NCBI RefSeq assembly: GCF_021458635.1
Contig: NZ_JAIRDQ010000012.1
Coordinates: 1 to 64,000, forward strand
Source of the DNA: Bradyrhizobium monzae
Lineage (GTDB): Bacteria; Pseudomonadota; Alphaproteobacteria; Rhizobiales; Xanthobacteraceae
Direction: 5' to 3'
DNA length: 64,000 nt
Positions 45,334 through 54,019 of the stretch are shown one piece after another (position 1 is the first letter of the stretch; every line of letters begins with the position of its first letter). The translations under genes were made by a program, and so were the position numbers. The notes beneath the pieces are model-generated. The model saw only the letters and a program-made list of their open reading frames with translations, ran no database searches and was not told the DNA's origin.

Positions 45334-45798
45334 GTGGCATACCTATCGACGAAGACATACGGCCATGAGGTCGGCCTATCTGCCACGTTTCGCCAGTGGC
45401 GCGCAAAGTCGCACTGTCGCCTGCTGCACGGTTACTCGCTGTCGTTTCGTTTCGAGTTCGAAGCCTACACCCTGGACGACAAGAATTGGGTCGTCGATTT
45501 TGGCGGCCTCAAAGAGCTGAGGGCGATCCTCGAAGGTACGTTCGACCACAAGACGGTCGTGGCCGCAGACGACCCCGAGCTCGAATGGTTTCGCGAAGCC
45601 GCACGGCGCGGCTTAGCAGACGTCGTTGTCCTGCCGGCAGTTGGCTGTGAAAAATTTGCCGAACACGTCTACCGCGTCGGCAGCAACTGGTTGTCGGAAA
45701 AGGGACTTGCTCCGCGTTGCCGGCTGGTGTCAGTCGAGGTGAAGGAGCACGGCGCGAACAGCGCCATGTATCGGGAGGCAGGCCGTGCTGCCGATTAA
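45334..45798 (+). CDS. queD: 6-carboxytetrahydropterin synthase-like protein (QueD family)
   Basis: 154 residues from GTG 45334. PTPS/QueD fold: CRLLHGYSLSFRFEFEA, the VVDFGGLKEL motif, the catalytic-region FDHKTVV and C-terminal VEVKEHGANSAMY. Two of the usual zinc histidines are changed: the AH of the first motif reads ATF (LSATFRQW), and HGH reads HGY. This variant occurs in a recognisable subgroup of QueD homologues, so it is probably functional with altered metal ligation. Between folE (2-base gap) and queE (14-base overlap). Confidence 0.85.
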   Translation: MAYLSTKTYGHEVGLSATFRQWRAKSHCRLLHGYSLSFRFEFEAYTLDDKNWVVDFGGLKELRAILEGTFDHKTVVAADDPELEWFREAARRGLADVVVLPAVGCEKFAEHVYRVGSNWLSEKGLAPRCRLVSVEVKEHGANSAMYREAGRAAD

Positions 45799-46441
45799 CG
45801 AAATATTTGAAACCATCCAAGGGGAGGCCTGCAAGGCGGGCACACCGTCCGTGTTCGTACGGTTGCAGGCATGCCCGGTCAGGTGTCCGTGGTGCGACAC
45901 CAAGCACACTTGGTTCGTCGATTCAGAGCGGCGAGTGTCGATCGCCGACATGATGATCAAGACCGAGGACACCAACACCTGGGCCATGATGTCGCCGGAG
46001 GACGTCCTGCTCGCTGTGCAGGCGTTCAGCGCCCGGCATGTCGTGATTACGGGTGGCGAGCCCGCGCTGTACGACCTGCGGCCACTGACCACGCTGCTTA
46101 TCGGCTCCGGATTCTCAGTGCAATTGGAGACATCGGGCACCCAAGCCATTCAGGCGCATCCCTACACATGGGTAACCGTTAGTCCGAAAGTTGGCATGCC
46201 GGGTCGGCGGTCCGTTCTGGGGGAGGCCTTGCTGCGTGCCAATGAGATCAAACACCCGGTGGGCAAGCCTGCCGACATCCAAAACCTGCTGAGCCTGCCT
46301 ATCGAGCACGCGCTCGAGCCAGTGATCTGGCTACAACCATTGAGCCAAAGCCGGAAAGCGACGGAGCTGTGCATCCGAGAGGCAACTGTACGCAACTGGC
46401 GCGTCAGCATCCAAATGCAGAAGTATATCGGCGTGCGGTGA
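45785..46441 (+). CDS. queE: 7-carboxy-7-deazaguanine synthase (radical SAM, QueE)
   Basis: 218 residues from GTG 45785, overlapping queD. The cluster motif CPVRCPWCDTKHTW is the C-x3-C-x2-C variant, preceded by INEIFETIQGEACKAGTPSV typical of QueE, and the GGEPALYDL SAM motif is present. It makes 7-carboxy-7-deazaguanine from carboxytetrahydropterin. QueC, which would convert this to preQ0, is not in the window, so the pathway either borrows a chromosomal QueC or stops at the acid. No DNA-modification (dpd-like) genes are adjacent. Confidence 0.92.
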   Translation: MLPINEIFETIQGEACKAGTPSVFVRLQACPVRCPWCDTKHTWFVDSERRVSIADMMIKTEDTNTWAMMSPEDVLLAVQAFSARHVVITGGEPALYDLRPLTTLLIGSGFSVQLETSGTQAIQAHPYTWVTVSPKVGMPGRRSVLGEALLRANEIKHPVGKPADIQNLLSLPIEHALEPVIWLQPLSQSRKATELCIREATVRNWRVSIQMQKYIGVR

Positions 46442-46567
46442 AGCCCGCTAAAGCAATTGTCACAAAGTCCACGTTTGCTACCGCGGAAATGATTGTGAAA
46501 TGGGACAACTTCACCGAAAACCGGGCTCCTCGGGCAAACCGAGCAGGAGCCGGGCAACGCAAGCCGC

Positions 46568-46753
46568 TTATTGGCTCCTCACAGGAGCCTTGAAGAATCC
46601 TTCCTTTGCCAGGCGAAGATGTCTGTCCAATGTCGTGTGCAGCGACGCGCGAAGCTCAAGCGGGATCGAGTCGTCTGTGTCGATCAGTTCCCGAATCTTC
46701 AGAAACATGCGGTCGATTGAGGTGAGCGTTGTCGTCGTTCGCCCGGCTATCAT
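46568..46753 (-). CDS. Small helical protein of unknown function
   Basis: 61 residues from ATG 46753, with AGGAAG five bases upstream. Strongly helical and charged (SIDRMFLKIRELIDTDDSIP; ASLHTTLDRHLRLAKEG), without Cys. It resembles a regulatory or scaffold peptide more than an enzyme. It is preceded at 108 bp by a MerR-type promoter site, which supports it as a real transcribed gene. Confidence 0.55.
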   Translation of the reverse strand: MIAGRTTTTLTSIDRMFLKIRELIDTDDSIPLELRASLHTTLDRHLRLAKEGFFKAPVRSQ

Positions 46754-46860
46754 CGGTTCTTCCTTAGCAACAGCCGCCGACGTCAAGCGAATAGCCAGAT
46801 AATCTGGCGGCTCAATAATCTCGGCGGCGGCAAGCCAAGCCAGCTTTCGCCGCAACCGCA

Positions 46861-46891
46861 AGCCTACAATCTTACGCAGCGTAAGGTTCAA
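46861..46891 (-). promoter_or_regulatory. MerR-type promoter motif, site E
   Basis: Leftward -35 TTGAAC (46891-46886), 19-bp spacer, -10 TAGGCT (46866-46861). The dyad is perfect here but with altered bases: CTTACG-CTG-CGTAAG. Compensating changes in both arms argue that symmetry itself is selected. Confidence 0.6.
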
Positions 46892-47181
46892 GCCCTTTCG
46901 ATGGCCGAGTGGAGCTTTTTTCACGCTCAAAACAACAAAATGTACCTCCTCGCAATCACCGACATTGAGACAAGCGGCTTCATCGTCATGGCTAACGGTC
47001 GAGACCACGTTTGCGGGCACTTCCACACGCCCCGTCAAGCTCCAATAGGCCGGGCTTCAGTTTTGCGACCGATCATCGAGTCTTGACAGACATCAACCCG
47101 TCCGCGGATGCCAGTGCAACGAGACCCCGATCGTGTCTGATTCCGCGGGCACGGAATGAGGTAGGGTCGAGGGAAATCGCG

Positions 47182-47442
47182 TCAGGAGCGGCTGATTGTC
47201 AGGCCGGCATTCTCCAGCGCCTGGAGAATCTTGCTCGCAAGGGCCCGCGCGTCAGCCTGCCCCTCACCGACCAAGTCAGCCGCCAGCGTTCGGGCAATCA
47301 CATCGTGCGCATCCTCACGTTTGAGCGCCTCGAGCTCGGCATATTCGCCGCAGATCTTGCAGGCGATCACCGGCCGACCGCTCCAGGGATCGTGCGTTGC
47401 AACTTCGTACCATTTGTCGGCCTCACATTTCGGGCAGCGCAT
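47182..47442 (-). CDS. Small zinc-ribbon protein
   Basis: 86 residues from ATG 47442 (AGGAGAG upstream). The N-terminal half is a zinc ribbon, CPKC-x24-CKIC (MRCPKCEADKWYEV; IACKICGEYAEL), and the C-terminal half is an amphipathic helix region (DAHDVIARTLAADLVGEG). Could bind nucleic acid or a protein partner. The longer frame upstream to 47814 has no support. Confidence 0.55.
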   Translation of the reverse strand: MRCPKCEADKWYEVATHDPWSGRPVIACKICGEYAELEALKREDAHDVIARTLAADLVGEGQADARALASKILQALENAGLTISRS

Positions 47443-48044
47443 AGGTGAACTCTCCTGGTACGGTTCTGATCGATCCGCTTGATCTGCCTTTCGCTCCAAA
47501 CCACGCATCTCGTCTGCTGCTGCCAAATCGGGGTTGAAGAGCCGATCTCCTCGAAATGCTTCGGGGATACGATGGGGGGACAGTGGTAGCGAATCCGCTC
47601 CTTCAGGTTGGAGGAGGACAATACCGACGGCACTGCAAATAGCGGTCCTGAGAGCGTCCAATCGGCGGTGACGTTCCTTCATCGTGATCATCCATATTTT
47701 CTTGGAGCGGCCAAAAGAGGCGTGATGTCCGCCGGCTCTGCTTACGAAGCTCCGCAGATTCAAGACGCGCGACCACGCTAGGCAAATATCCAAGGAACAA
47801 GGAGAATGGATCAATCAAAACGGGGCCTTGAGCGAGCTATCTCACCAGCGCGCGATGCTGGTCTGATTGCAGGCGATTTCGTAATACCTGACGGCCGCCG
47901 ATCAGAGCGCGGACCACAGATCAGTTGCGGCGCCGGTCGGAGACCGACCGGTGGCGCGCTGAACAAAGTTACCCAGGGGTTCGATCATCTGCAGTGCGCC
48001 CGTGGCGCTAGCCGGGAACATTTCCGATCTCCTCCGTGAGGCGC
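47443..48044. other. Intergenic stretch, no supported gene
   Basis: The frame of the zinc-ribbon gene stays open to 47814 but without a Shine-Dalgarno or recognisable sequence. Nothing else is seen. Confidence 0.4.
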
Positions 48045-48668
48045 TTACTCGCCGCGCTGCGCGATAGTACGCCAATATCGCGGATCGCCTGGCGACTGCA
48101 CTCGAACCCAGCGATAGGGAGCACGCGACCACGATCGGATCTGCGGGGTCAGATTGTCCAGCACGAGGTCGCCGCTTTTAGTCCGTACCACCAGGACCAG
48201 ATGATGTTTGCCCGAGGCGGTCACGACCTCGGCGAGCAACAGCGCTCGCGGCGGCCATCCACGCTGTAGAAGCTGGTGGCGCTTGCTGACGGCGTAGTCG
48301 TTGCAGTCGCCGCGCTCCGGATCAATGAGCCAGGCTTCCACGGGGGGACCGGGTTCACTGGCTTCCGGGATAATGGCGCTGTTCACCGTCTGGTTAGCTT
48401 CTTTCAAATCTGCCCACCGTGCCTCGGTCAGGTGGACCGGACCGCCGCGAAACAGGAGGCGGAGGCGGCATTCATTCTGATAGCGCAGGCAGAACATGGT
48501 GTATGCCATAGGAGGGAGCGCCGGACGGTCAAGCTTGATGTGCGGAGACGCCGACACCGCGATCGCCGGCATACCCGACGATCTCTGATCGGCAGATCGA
48601 GCGGCCGTCATCGTTTGAGAGCCCATTGTGGTGGCTGCGACTGCAGCCAGGATTAACGTCCTGCGCAT
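48045..48668 (-). CDS. Secreted transglutaminase-like cysteine protease (BTLCP)
   Basis: 207 residues from ATG 48668 with a signal peptide (RRTLILAAVAATTMGSQ). Bacterial transglutaminase-like cysteine proteinase fold: catalytic Cys in ERGDCNDYAVSKRH, His in TASGKHHLVLVVRT and Asp in GDLVLDNL. Members of this family act in the periplasm, often on surface adhesins or in cell-wall/biofilm control. It stands alone, with a MerR-type promoter motif 284 bp upstream. Confidence 0.82.
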   Translation of the reverse strand: MRRTLILAAVAATTMGSQTMTAARSADQRSSGMPAIAVSASPHIKLDRPALPPMAYTMFCLRYQNECRLRLLFRGGPVHLTEARWADLKEANQTVNSAIIPEASEPGPPVEAWLIDPERGDCNDYAVSKRHQLLQRGWPPRALLLAEVVTASGKHHLVLVVRTKSGDLVLDNLTPQIRSWSRAPYRWVRVQSPGDPRYWRTIAQRGE

Positions 48669-48951
48669 GCTGTAGCTGACGGACGGCCGATCAGACCCGA
48701 GGTCACGAGCACGAAACGACAGATCCACTGCAGCGGAGCTACGAGGCGCAGTGACCCGAGGAACGCCATCATCCAAAGGGTCTGTCGTCCGCAGCACCTC
48801 TGCGACGCCGCGGTCCGCCAGTCATGCGCAGGTCCACTCCGTACCGGCAGCCCATGCGCCGTGCCCCCGAAACTGCAAGACATGTGCAACCCCCTGTGAC
48901 TGCGCGGGAAGAGATCGAGGACGAGCAAAGGCCCGCCTGCCTGATCCGAAA

Positions 48952-48982
48952 ACCGTACAATCTGACGCCACGTGCGATTCAA
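48952..48982 (-). promoter_or_regulatory. MerR-type promoter motif, site F (BTLCP gene)
   Basis: Leftward -35 TTGAAT (48982-48977), 19-bp spacer with dyad CGCACG-TGG-CGTCAG, and -10 TACGGT (48957-48952). The surrounding stretch 48669-49326 has no other recognisable feature. Confidence 0.55.
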
Positions 48983-49326
48983 GCCCCCATGAAGGTCGTG
49001 CGAGCGTGTTCGGGCTCACGCCGTTCTGCGGACAATTCGCTGCGCAGAAGTCGTCACCAGATCCCGGTCTGCAGGGCGGTCCAACCGCCGACGACTCTTC
49101 ACTTGTCAGCGCGGAGAGTCCGTTCCGACAACCGGGACCCCCGCTAGTTTTGCCTCTCAGGCATTACTGCCAACGATCTTCGCGACATCAATAATGTCCG
49201 CCCTGACCAAAAATGGCGCCACTTCCTATATTGAAGGTAGTGTGACCCACGCCCGAGAAGTTCCTACGTATCACCACGGATGTTGGGCGCCGCTTCACCT
49301 GGTCTAGCCGTTGCATATCCATTTCC

Positions 49327-49521
49327 ATGAAGCGCAAAGGCTCATCGAGCGGTCCAACACACTGGCGGCAGCGAGCTCAGGCGACGCTTGCCAAGGCGGA
49401 GTCGTTCGATTGTCCAAAGTCAAAAGCCAAGCCGCTTAAAATCGCCGAGGAATATCAAAAGCTGGAACGGTGGGCCGACGAGCGGGAAAGATTGAGAAGA
49501 GATGCCGACGAGGAGCAATGA
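49327..49521 (+). CDS. Small charged protein of unknown function
   Basis: 64 residues, basic N-terminus (MKRKGSSSGPTHWRQRAQAT) and acidic, helical C-terminus (KLERWADERERLRRDADEEQ). No domain recognised. The composition fits a real small protein and I see no conflicting frame, but there is no clear Shine-Dalgarno. Confidence 0.4.
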   Translation: MKRKGSSSGPTHWRQRAQATLAKAESFDCPKSKAKPLKIAEEYQKLERWADERERLRRDADEEQ

Positions 49522-49847
49522 ATATATTCAATCCGGTGGCCTTCCGAGAAGATCTCTCTCGGCTCCGGCCCGCTGCATTTGAAGCGACCGCGACCCATGC
49601 GCTCGCACCCTTGACACCCGGCGCCCATAATCCGCACGTTGCCTTCGATGTCGGGAATTCGAAGGAGGTCTCACCGACTCGAATTCGATGGGTCTTTTAG
49701 TTGGATCTAGCAATGCGACGACAACGCGTGCTGTCGCCCAGCGGCATCGAACTAGACGTTCGGATAGGCTCGCGTACCCGGAAGTGAGCACGCGCGTCGC
49801 CCCCGCCCATCCTGAGACGCGACGGATCATCGCGGCAGCCTTCAGGG

Positions 49848-49863
49848 TGGCACGTGGTTTGCT
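49848..49863 (+). promoter_or_regulatory. Sigma-54 promoter of candidate small RNA 1
   Basis: TGGCACGTGGTTTGCT is a perfect -24/-12 element. A transcript starting about 12 bases after the GC would reach a strong terminator within 80 bases, with no room for a protein gene. Confidence 0.7.
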
Positions 49864-49873
49864 GAAGCCTTCT

Positions 49874-49951
49874 GAGGGGAAAGGCTCTCCAGCGCCTATG
49901 CCTCGCCGGCCCGACGCGCCTTTTTACCCGGCAAGGCGCGTCGGGCTTTTT
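49874..49951 (+). ncRNA. Candidate sigma-54-dependent small RNA 1 (about 78 nt)
   Basis: Bounded by the -24/-12 element at 49848-49863 and a terminator (stem GCCCGACGCGCC / GGCGCGTCGGGC at 49909-49920 and 49935-49946, then TTTTT). There is no start codon with a Shine-Dalgarno. The 35-nt 5' part is single-stranded or weakly folded and could be the target-pairing region. Its terminator stem shares the GCCCGACGC arm with small RNA 2. Inferred from signals only. Confidence 0.55.
49909..49951 (+). terminator. Rho-independent terminator of small RNA 1
   Basis: 12-bp perfect GC-rich stem, 14-base loop and five T residues, oriented rightward. Confidence 0.85.
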
Positions 49952-50160
49952 CGTGCTGCTCAGCCGAGAGACGCACAATGAGCTGTATCAACCAGCATGC
50001 GACATCCCTGGCCGTGTTGAACATCGACGTACGTCGTATCGGGTTCGCAGAACTTCGGACGTTGTCGGGCAGGCGAGACATAGACCTTCATGCAGGGGTA
50101 CCGACGACACCTCGCGGCACACATTCAATGACCGTCGCGAAACCTCTCTGCCAATTTCCG

Positions 50161-50176
50161 CGGCACATCATTTGCA
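50161..50176 (+). promoter_or_regulatory. Sigma-54 promoter of candidate small RNA 2
   Basis: CGGCACATCATTTGCA has GG-N10-GC spacing and matches the -24/-12 consensus except for the first T. The predicted start, about 50187, coincides with the first base of a long hairpin. Confidence 0.6.
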
Positions 50177-50186
50177 ACAATCATCG

Positions 50187-50289
50187 TGGGCATGGACGTG
50201 GGCTCCCTCAGCGGCACGTCGATGCCCCCAACCTCGCCAGGTTGGGCCCGACGCACCTCCAGCCTGCTCCGAGGGCGTCGGGCTTTTTT
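50187..50289 (+). ncRNA. Candidate sigma-54-dependent small RNA 2 (about 103 nt, three hairpins)
   Basis: Three stem-loops lie back to back without gaps. Stem 1 pairs 50188-50200 with 50215-50227 (GGGCAT and GACGTG arms, one mismatch). Stem 2 is CCAACCT / AGGTTGG (50228-50234 and 50239-50245). Stem 3, the terminator, is GCCCGACGC / GCGTCGGGC (50246-50254 and 50275-50283) followed by six T residues. Such end-to-end structure just after a sigma-54 promoter strongly suggests a functional RNA. Confidence 0.6.
50246..50289 (+). terminator. Rho-independent terminator of small RNA 2
   Basis: 9-bp perfect stem, 20-base loop and TTTTTT, oriented rightward. Confidence 0.8.
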
Positions 50290-51764
50290 ATGTTGAGACA
50301 CTGCGATCGTTTTCATCCTTGCTATCGACCGCCGACATCGCTCTTGGGACCAGGGCGCGGCACGAGCCGAGCAGTGCTGCGGCTCAGGATCCATCTTCCA
50401 GTAGCGGGGCTGAATGTCCCAAGACGGTAATCATGGTCGCCGAGTGAAGATGAACGCCGACAAGCCCGAGGCGGGTGAGGCGGCCCATCCCGACGCCGCA
50501 AAAGAGGCTCGTGCGCAACTGTCGTCGGAAGATTTGCGTCATTCTCCGGATACTTGGCTAGTCCAAGAATCGGCAGAGGCTTACCGCTGCGGCAAGGCTC
50601 GCCGCGATGAACGCCTCAGGACTGTCAGCGCAGTAAGCGATAAGCATGGCCCACAAGCTTACCGAAAACGCGATGGCCCACTTCACTTGTATCTGTCTTT
50701 GGCGCGGGCGAGGCTCGGCGAGCCGGGTCGTCGGCGCATTAAGCGCAGCACGCACCTGTGGCGGGTTGCAGTCGCCCATCGAAAAACCCCGGCAAGCCCA
50801 TAGATGCTCATCCAGACGAGCGCGGCGAAAATTGCCGCAAGCGACCAAAGTTGTGGCGTGCCCGACTTCAGGGGGAGATCACAACGCGCCGCTCGCAGCG
50901 CGTCCTGCGCGTTGATCAGGCGTCGTCTTGGTTCACGCCAGTGCATCATCAGCACTCATCTATCCCTAGTGAATCGAGGCGAGCGTCGCATCCGCGCGAA
51001 ATCGGATGTCACCATGGCCAGGCGAAACGGCCCGATGCTCCCAAATTGAAGATCGGAGCGGCCAACGCCCGGCCGACCTCATCGACAGCCGATTGGGACG
51101 TTAAGCCAAGCCTAGCCCTGGCCAATCTCCGGATCGGTCGAGGCAGGTATCGGTTCGATCGTGATTGCGACGACCGTCAAGTGCATCTCGGACAATTGCC
51201 AAGCCGCCGAGTCGTCCGCGTGTTGATCTGCGTGGGTTGACCAAGTGTCATCGAGAGATCCCGCGTTGGTGGGCTGTGCGCAAGCGTTCGCTGCCGCATA
51301 TTCCGCTCAGCAATTGGCGTGCCGCAGGAAGCGGTGCTGTAGGCGTTCGTTGACGCAAGAAAGCCTAGGGTTTGGCGTCGCCGCGGCAAATGGTGTCGCG
51401 CTTAGGGTCCGGTTTCCGACATCTTCGTCACGAACCGGACCTGAATGCTAAGCGGTGCGCAGGCGGTCTTTTCCGTTTGCGTCAACCAAACTCGTGTGAG
51501 GCAATATCGAAGTTGCTCGAATCCCGCGGTTTGGAGTCTGCGACATCTTGGATTGACGCGCTCGCAGCCCATGATTCGGTTCTTGCTCCACGCGTCCCAG
51601 CGGGGATATTCGAATCTGAAGCTGCCCAAGGTCTTTCGGAATGCGTCGCTGAACGCCACTTTCCCACTGACCGATCATTCGAGAGAGAGTGATGCAGCGA
51701 CGAATGCGATCGCGAGCTTGATTGACCTGACGAACTCAACGGCTGCGGCCACATAGATGACGTA
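50290..51764. other. Long intergenic region, no supported gene
   Basis: Many overlapping short ORFs on both strands, none with motifs. It may contain decayed genes, but I cannot identify any. Confidence 0.4.
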
Positions 51765-51878
51765 TTGGGATTGTTTCAGGCTGACCTATGTGCGGTAGCA
51801 TTGGGTGAAGTCGATGAAGCACCGGCGAAACCTTCCTGTGCGCCGACTTCAGATGAGTTGAAAAGCCAAGGAGGACGC

Positions 51879-52298
51879 GTGAGAGCGCAGATCATAGATA
51901 GATTGGAGGCCGGCCGCGTACAGCATGGGCAGTTCGCCAGCGCGCCAGGGTCAGGTCCTTGTGGTCTCTTTTTTGTTCAAGGACCTTGCGGCTGTAAACT
52001 GCAGATCGCAGCATTGGTCCGTCCGGGATGGGAGCACGTCTCCGTCTCGACGCCGCGGCGTTGTCCGAACTGGGAAGAGATGTGCTTCGTCAAGGACCTG
52101 TTTTGGGATGAAGAGGAATGCGTCATGCAGCTGCATCCTCCATACTCGCAATACGTGAACAACAGCAGGTACTGCCTGCACCTCTGGAAGCCCATTCGTG
52201 AGAATATTCCAAGGCCACCGGCATCCTTTATAGGCGTCGTCGGCCTCGGACCGTCGGAGGCCGCGTCGCTGTTGGCACAAATGAGAGAACGATCGTGA
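51879..52298 (+). CDS. DUF7694-like small protein
   Basis: 139 residues from GTG 51879, with a strong AAGGAGG five bases upstream that decides the start. The central segment GWEHVSVSTPRRCPNWEEMC, then LFWDEEECVMQLHPP, and YCLHLWKPIRENIPRPP match small proteins common in phages, plasmids and rhizobial islands (the DUF7694 type, as I recall). Their function is unknown. It converges on the ATPase pair downstream. Confidence 0.7.
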   Translation: MRAQIIDRLEAGRVQHGQFASAPGSGPCGLFFVQGPCGCKLQIAALVRPGWEHVSVSTPRRCPNWEEMCFVKDLFWDEEECVMQLHPPYSQYVNNSRYCLHLWKPIRENIPRPPASFIGVVGLGPSEAASLLAQMRERS

Positions 52299-52422
52299 TC
52301 GGATGTGTGCGGTTGGCACCCGGCCCAATGCACCCGGACGCTGGACCTCGTCGGTCCACGTCTCCTATTTTAAGATGGAGAGGGCCCGTCGACTGCACGG
52401 GTCAGCGATTCATTGCTTGGCC

Positions 52423-53106
52423 TCAAAATGAGCGCGCCGGCATGAGGCTCAATTCGAGGTCTCGGAACAGGGTGTAATTCCGCCGAATCCATTGATGCAG
52501 CTCCGTGGTCGAATCCTTCTCGTGGCGCAAATACCCCGTAAAGGAAAACGTCAGGCGATCGATATAGGTCTTCAAAAATTGCGGCAGTGCGAAGATGCGC
52601 AGCACAGGAGCGCGGTCCATTGCTTCGGGCAACTCGCTGCGCAGCACGAACTGATTATGGACGGTGATCAGCGCTGGTGCCCGGATCTGGTGCCGCAACA
52701 CCTCATAGCTCCGTGAGGAGACGCGATCGGCGCTCCCGACAAATAGGATGATTGGTGCGACCTGGTTGCGTACCGCCTCCCTCATGAACCCAATCTCGAT
52801 GCACATTTTGAAGAACTCGTCGAATGCGTGGAAACCGAGATCAATCACCTTCGCGACCCCGTCGTCCAGGATGAGCCGGTCCATCAACTGCATCTTGCCC
52901 CAAGTGTCTGTCACATCTGCCGTCTCGGTAATTGTGGGCAGGTAATCGACCAGCGACGGCTCCCTCAAACTGATGTCGAAGGAGAGCACCGATCCGTTCT
53001 TGAGCAACAAGAACTCGCTCAAGAGCCGCGCGATCAGAGTCTTGCCGACCTGCAGGCCGGGAGAGCAGATGATGTAGACCGGCGTGGGCGGCATCTCCAG
53101 CGACAT
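52423..53106 (-). CDS. P-loop ATPase-like protein, second of a pair
   Basis: About 227 residues from ATG 53106. N-terminal Walker A YIICSPGLQVGKTLIARLL, then FDISLREPSLVDYLP and a Walker-B-like hydrophobic strand (VIDLGFHAFDEFFK). It resembles the SIMIBI/ParA-type fold but lacks the deviant Walker lysine. It follows the ParA-like gene by about 40 bases on the same strand; the two proteins have similar size and layout and may form a heterodimer. The biological role is not deducible. Confidence 0.65.
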   Translation of the reverse strand: MSLEMPPTPVYIICSPGLQVGKTLIARLLSEFLLLKNGSVLSFDISLREPSLVDYLPTITETADVTDTWGKMQLMDRLILDDGVAKVIDLGFHAFDEFFKMCIEIGFMREAVRNQVAPIILFVGSADRVSSRSYEVLRHQIRAPALITVHNQFVLRSELPEAMDRAPVLRIFALPQFLKTYIDRLTFSFTGYLRHEKDSTTELHQWIRRNYTLFRDLELSLMPARSF

Positions 53107-53147
53107 CACACGACTTCGTATATTCCCCAAGGTGCATACCAAAAGGG

Positions 53148-53897
53148 CTACGTTTCACTGCTGCGGGGCCTTGATGTGGCGCCAGTCACATCGGTCAAAT
53201 TGATGCGGTCATACTCGGACCAGACGTTGGCCAGCCAGTGCCGGACATAGCCCCGCAGCACAAAGGAGTAGTTCGCGATCTCATCGAGCGGTCCCTTGTT
53301 TGCGACGAAATTCACGAACGAAACGGAAGCGACCTCGACCTGCTCATAGGCCATCTCGTTGAGTTTCGGAATCGTCAGTTCGGTGGCGCCCTTGATGCGG
53401 CGAAAATACGAGTCGTAAGTCGACTGATCCCATTGAAAGAACTGGGTATCATTTATGAAATTTTTGACGAGGAAGTATTTCGCGCCGTTCATGAAATTGG
53501 AAGTTTCGGCGATCTCGTCCAGAGAGGCGATCGAAGGGCCAAGGATATGAAAGACGGCAAAGGTGATCTGACCAGACTTTACTGAATCCAGGAACCCGAT
53601 GTCCCGCAACGAGTTCAGAGCGACCGATAGCAAACCTGCGCGGACGTCGATCACGGTGACCGACAGCCCGGCGTTCAGGGTGTCGAAGATCCTCATTTGG
53701 TCTGCCGTCGTCGTCATATCGACGATCTCAGTGATGTCGGAATGAAAGCGCTTCAGCGTCCCTCGCGGTGACTCCGTGTCAAAGGCGCGGGTCTGCACCT
53801 TGTTGACGCTGAAATAGTCCAGAAGCGTCCGACATACGGTCGTCTTGCCGACCCCACCCTTGTCCGCGCCCACCACAATCACAACCGGCTTCGCCAT
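53148..53897 (-). CDS. ParA/MinD-like ATPase, first of a pair
   Basis: 249 residues from ATG 53897. The deviant Walker A VVGADKGGVGKTTVCRTLLD is intact; a switch-I-like TESPRGTLKRF and the strand SVTVIDVRAGLLSVAL (Walker B region) follow. The C-terminal 150 residues are family-specific. ParA/MinD proteins position DNA, proteins or cell-surface machinery; no parB or parS-like repeats are nearby, so plasmid partition is unlikely. It forms an operon with the second P-loop protein. Confidence 0.8.
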   Translation of the reverse strand: MAKPVVIVVGADKGGVGKTTVCRTLLDYFSVNKVQTRAFDTESPRGTLKRFHSDITEIVDMTTTADQMRIFDTLNAGLSVTVIDVRAGLLSVALNSLRDIGFLDSVKSGQITFAVFHILGPSIASLDEIAETSNFMNGAKYFLVKNFINDTQFFQWDQSTYDSYFRRIKGATELTIPKLNEMAYEQVEVASVSFVNFVANKGPLDEIANYSFVLRGYVRHWLANVWSEYDRINLTDVTGATSRPRSSET

Positions 53898-54019
53898 CGA
53901 ATTCCCTTTAAGACACGCGCTACGCCAACCGCGAGGCGCGATCGACAGTCTTTGCTTTGGACGTGAACATGGCAGAAAGAAGAGGTCGTCGAAGTTTTGC
54001 AAATTTATGCGAGCGAGGT

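Noticed and set aside
47386..47420. A TGGTACG...TTGCA sequence on the minus strand resembling a sigma-54 promoter.
   Set aside because: The GG-to-GC spacing is 9 instead of 10, and it lies inside the zinc-ribbon coding sequence.
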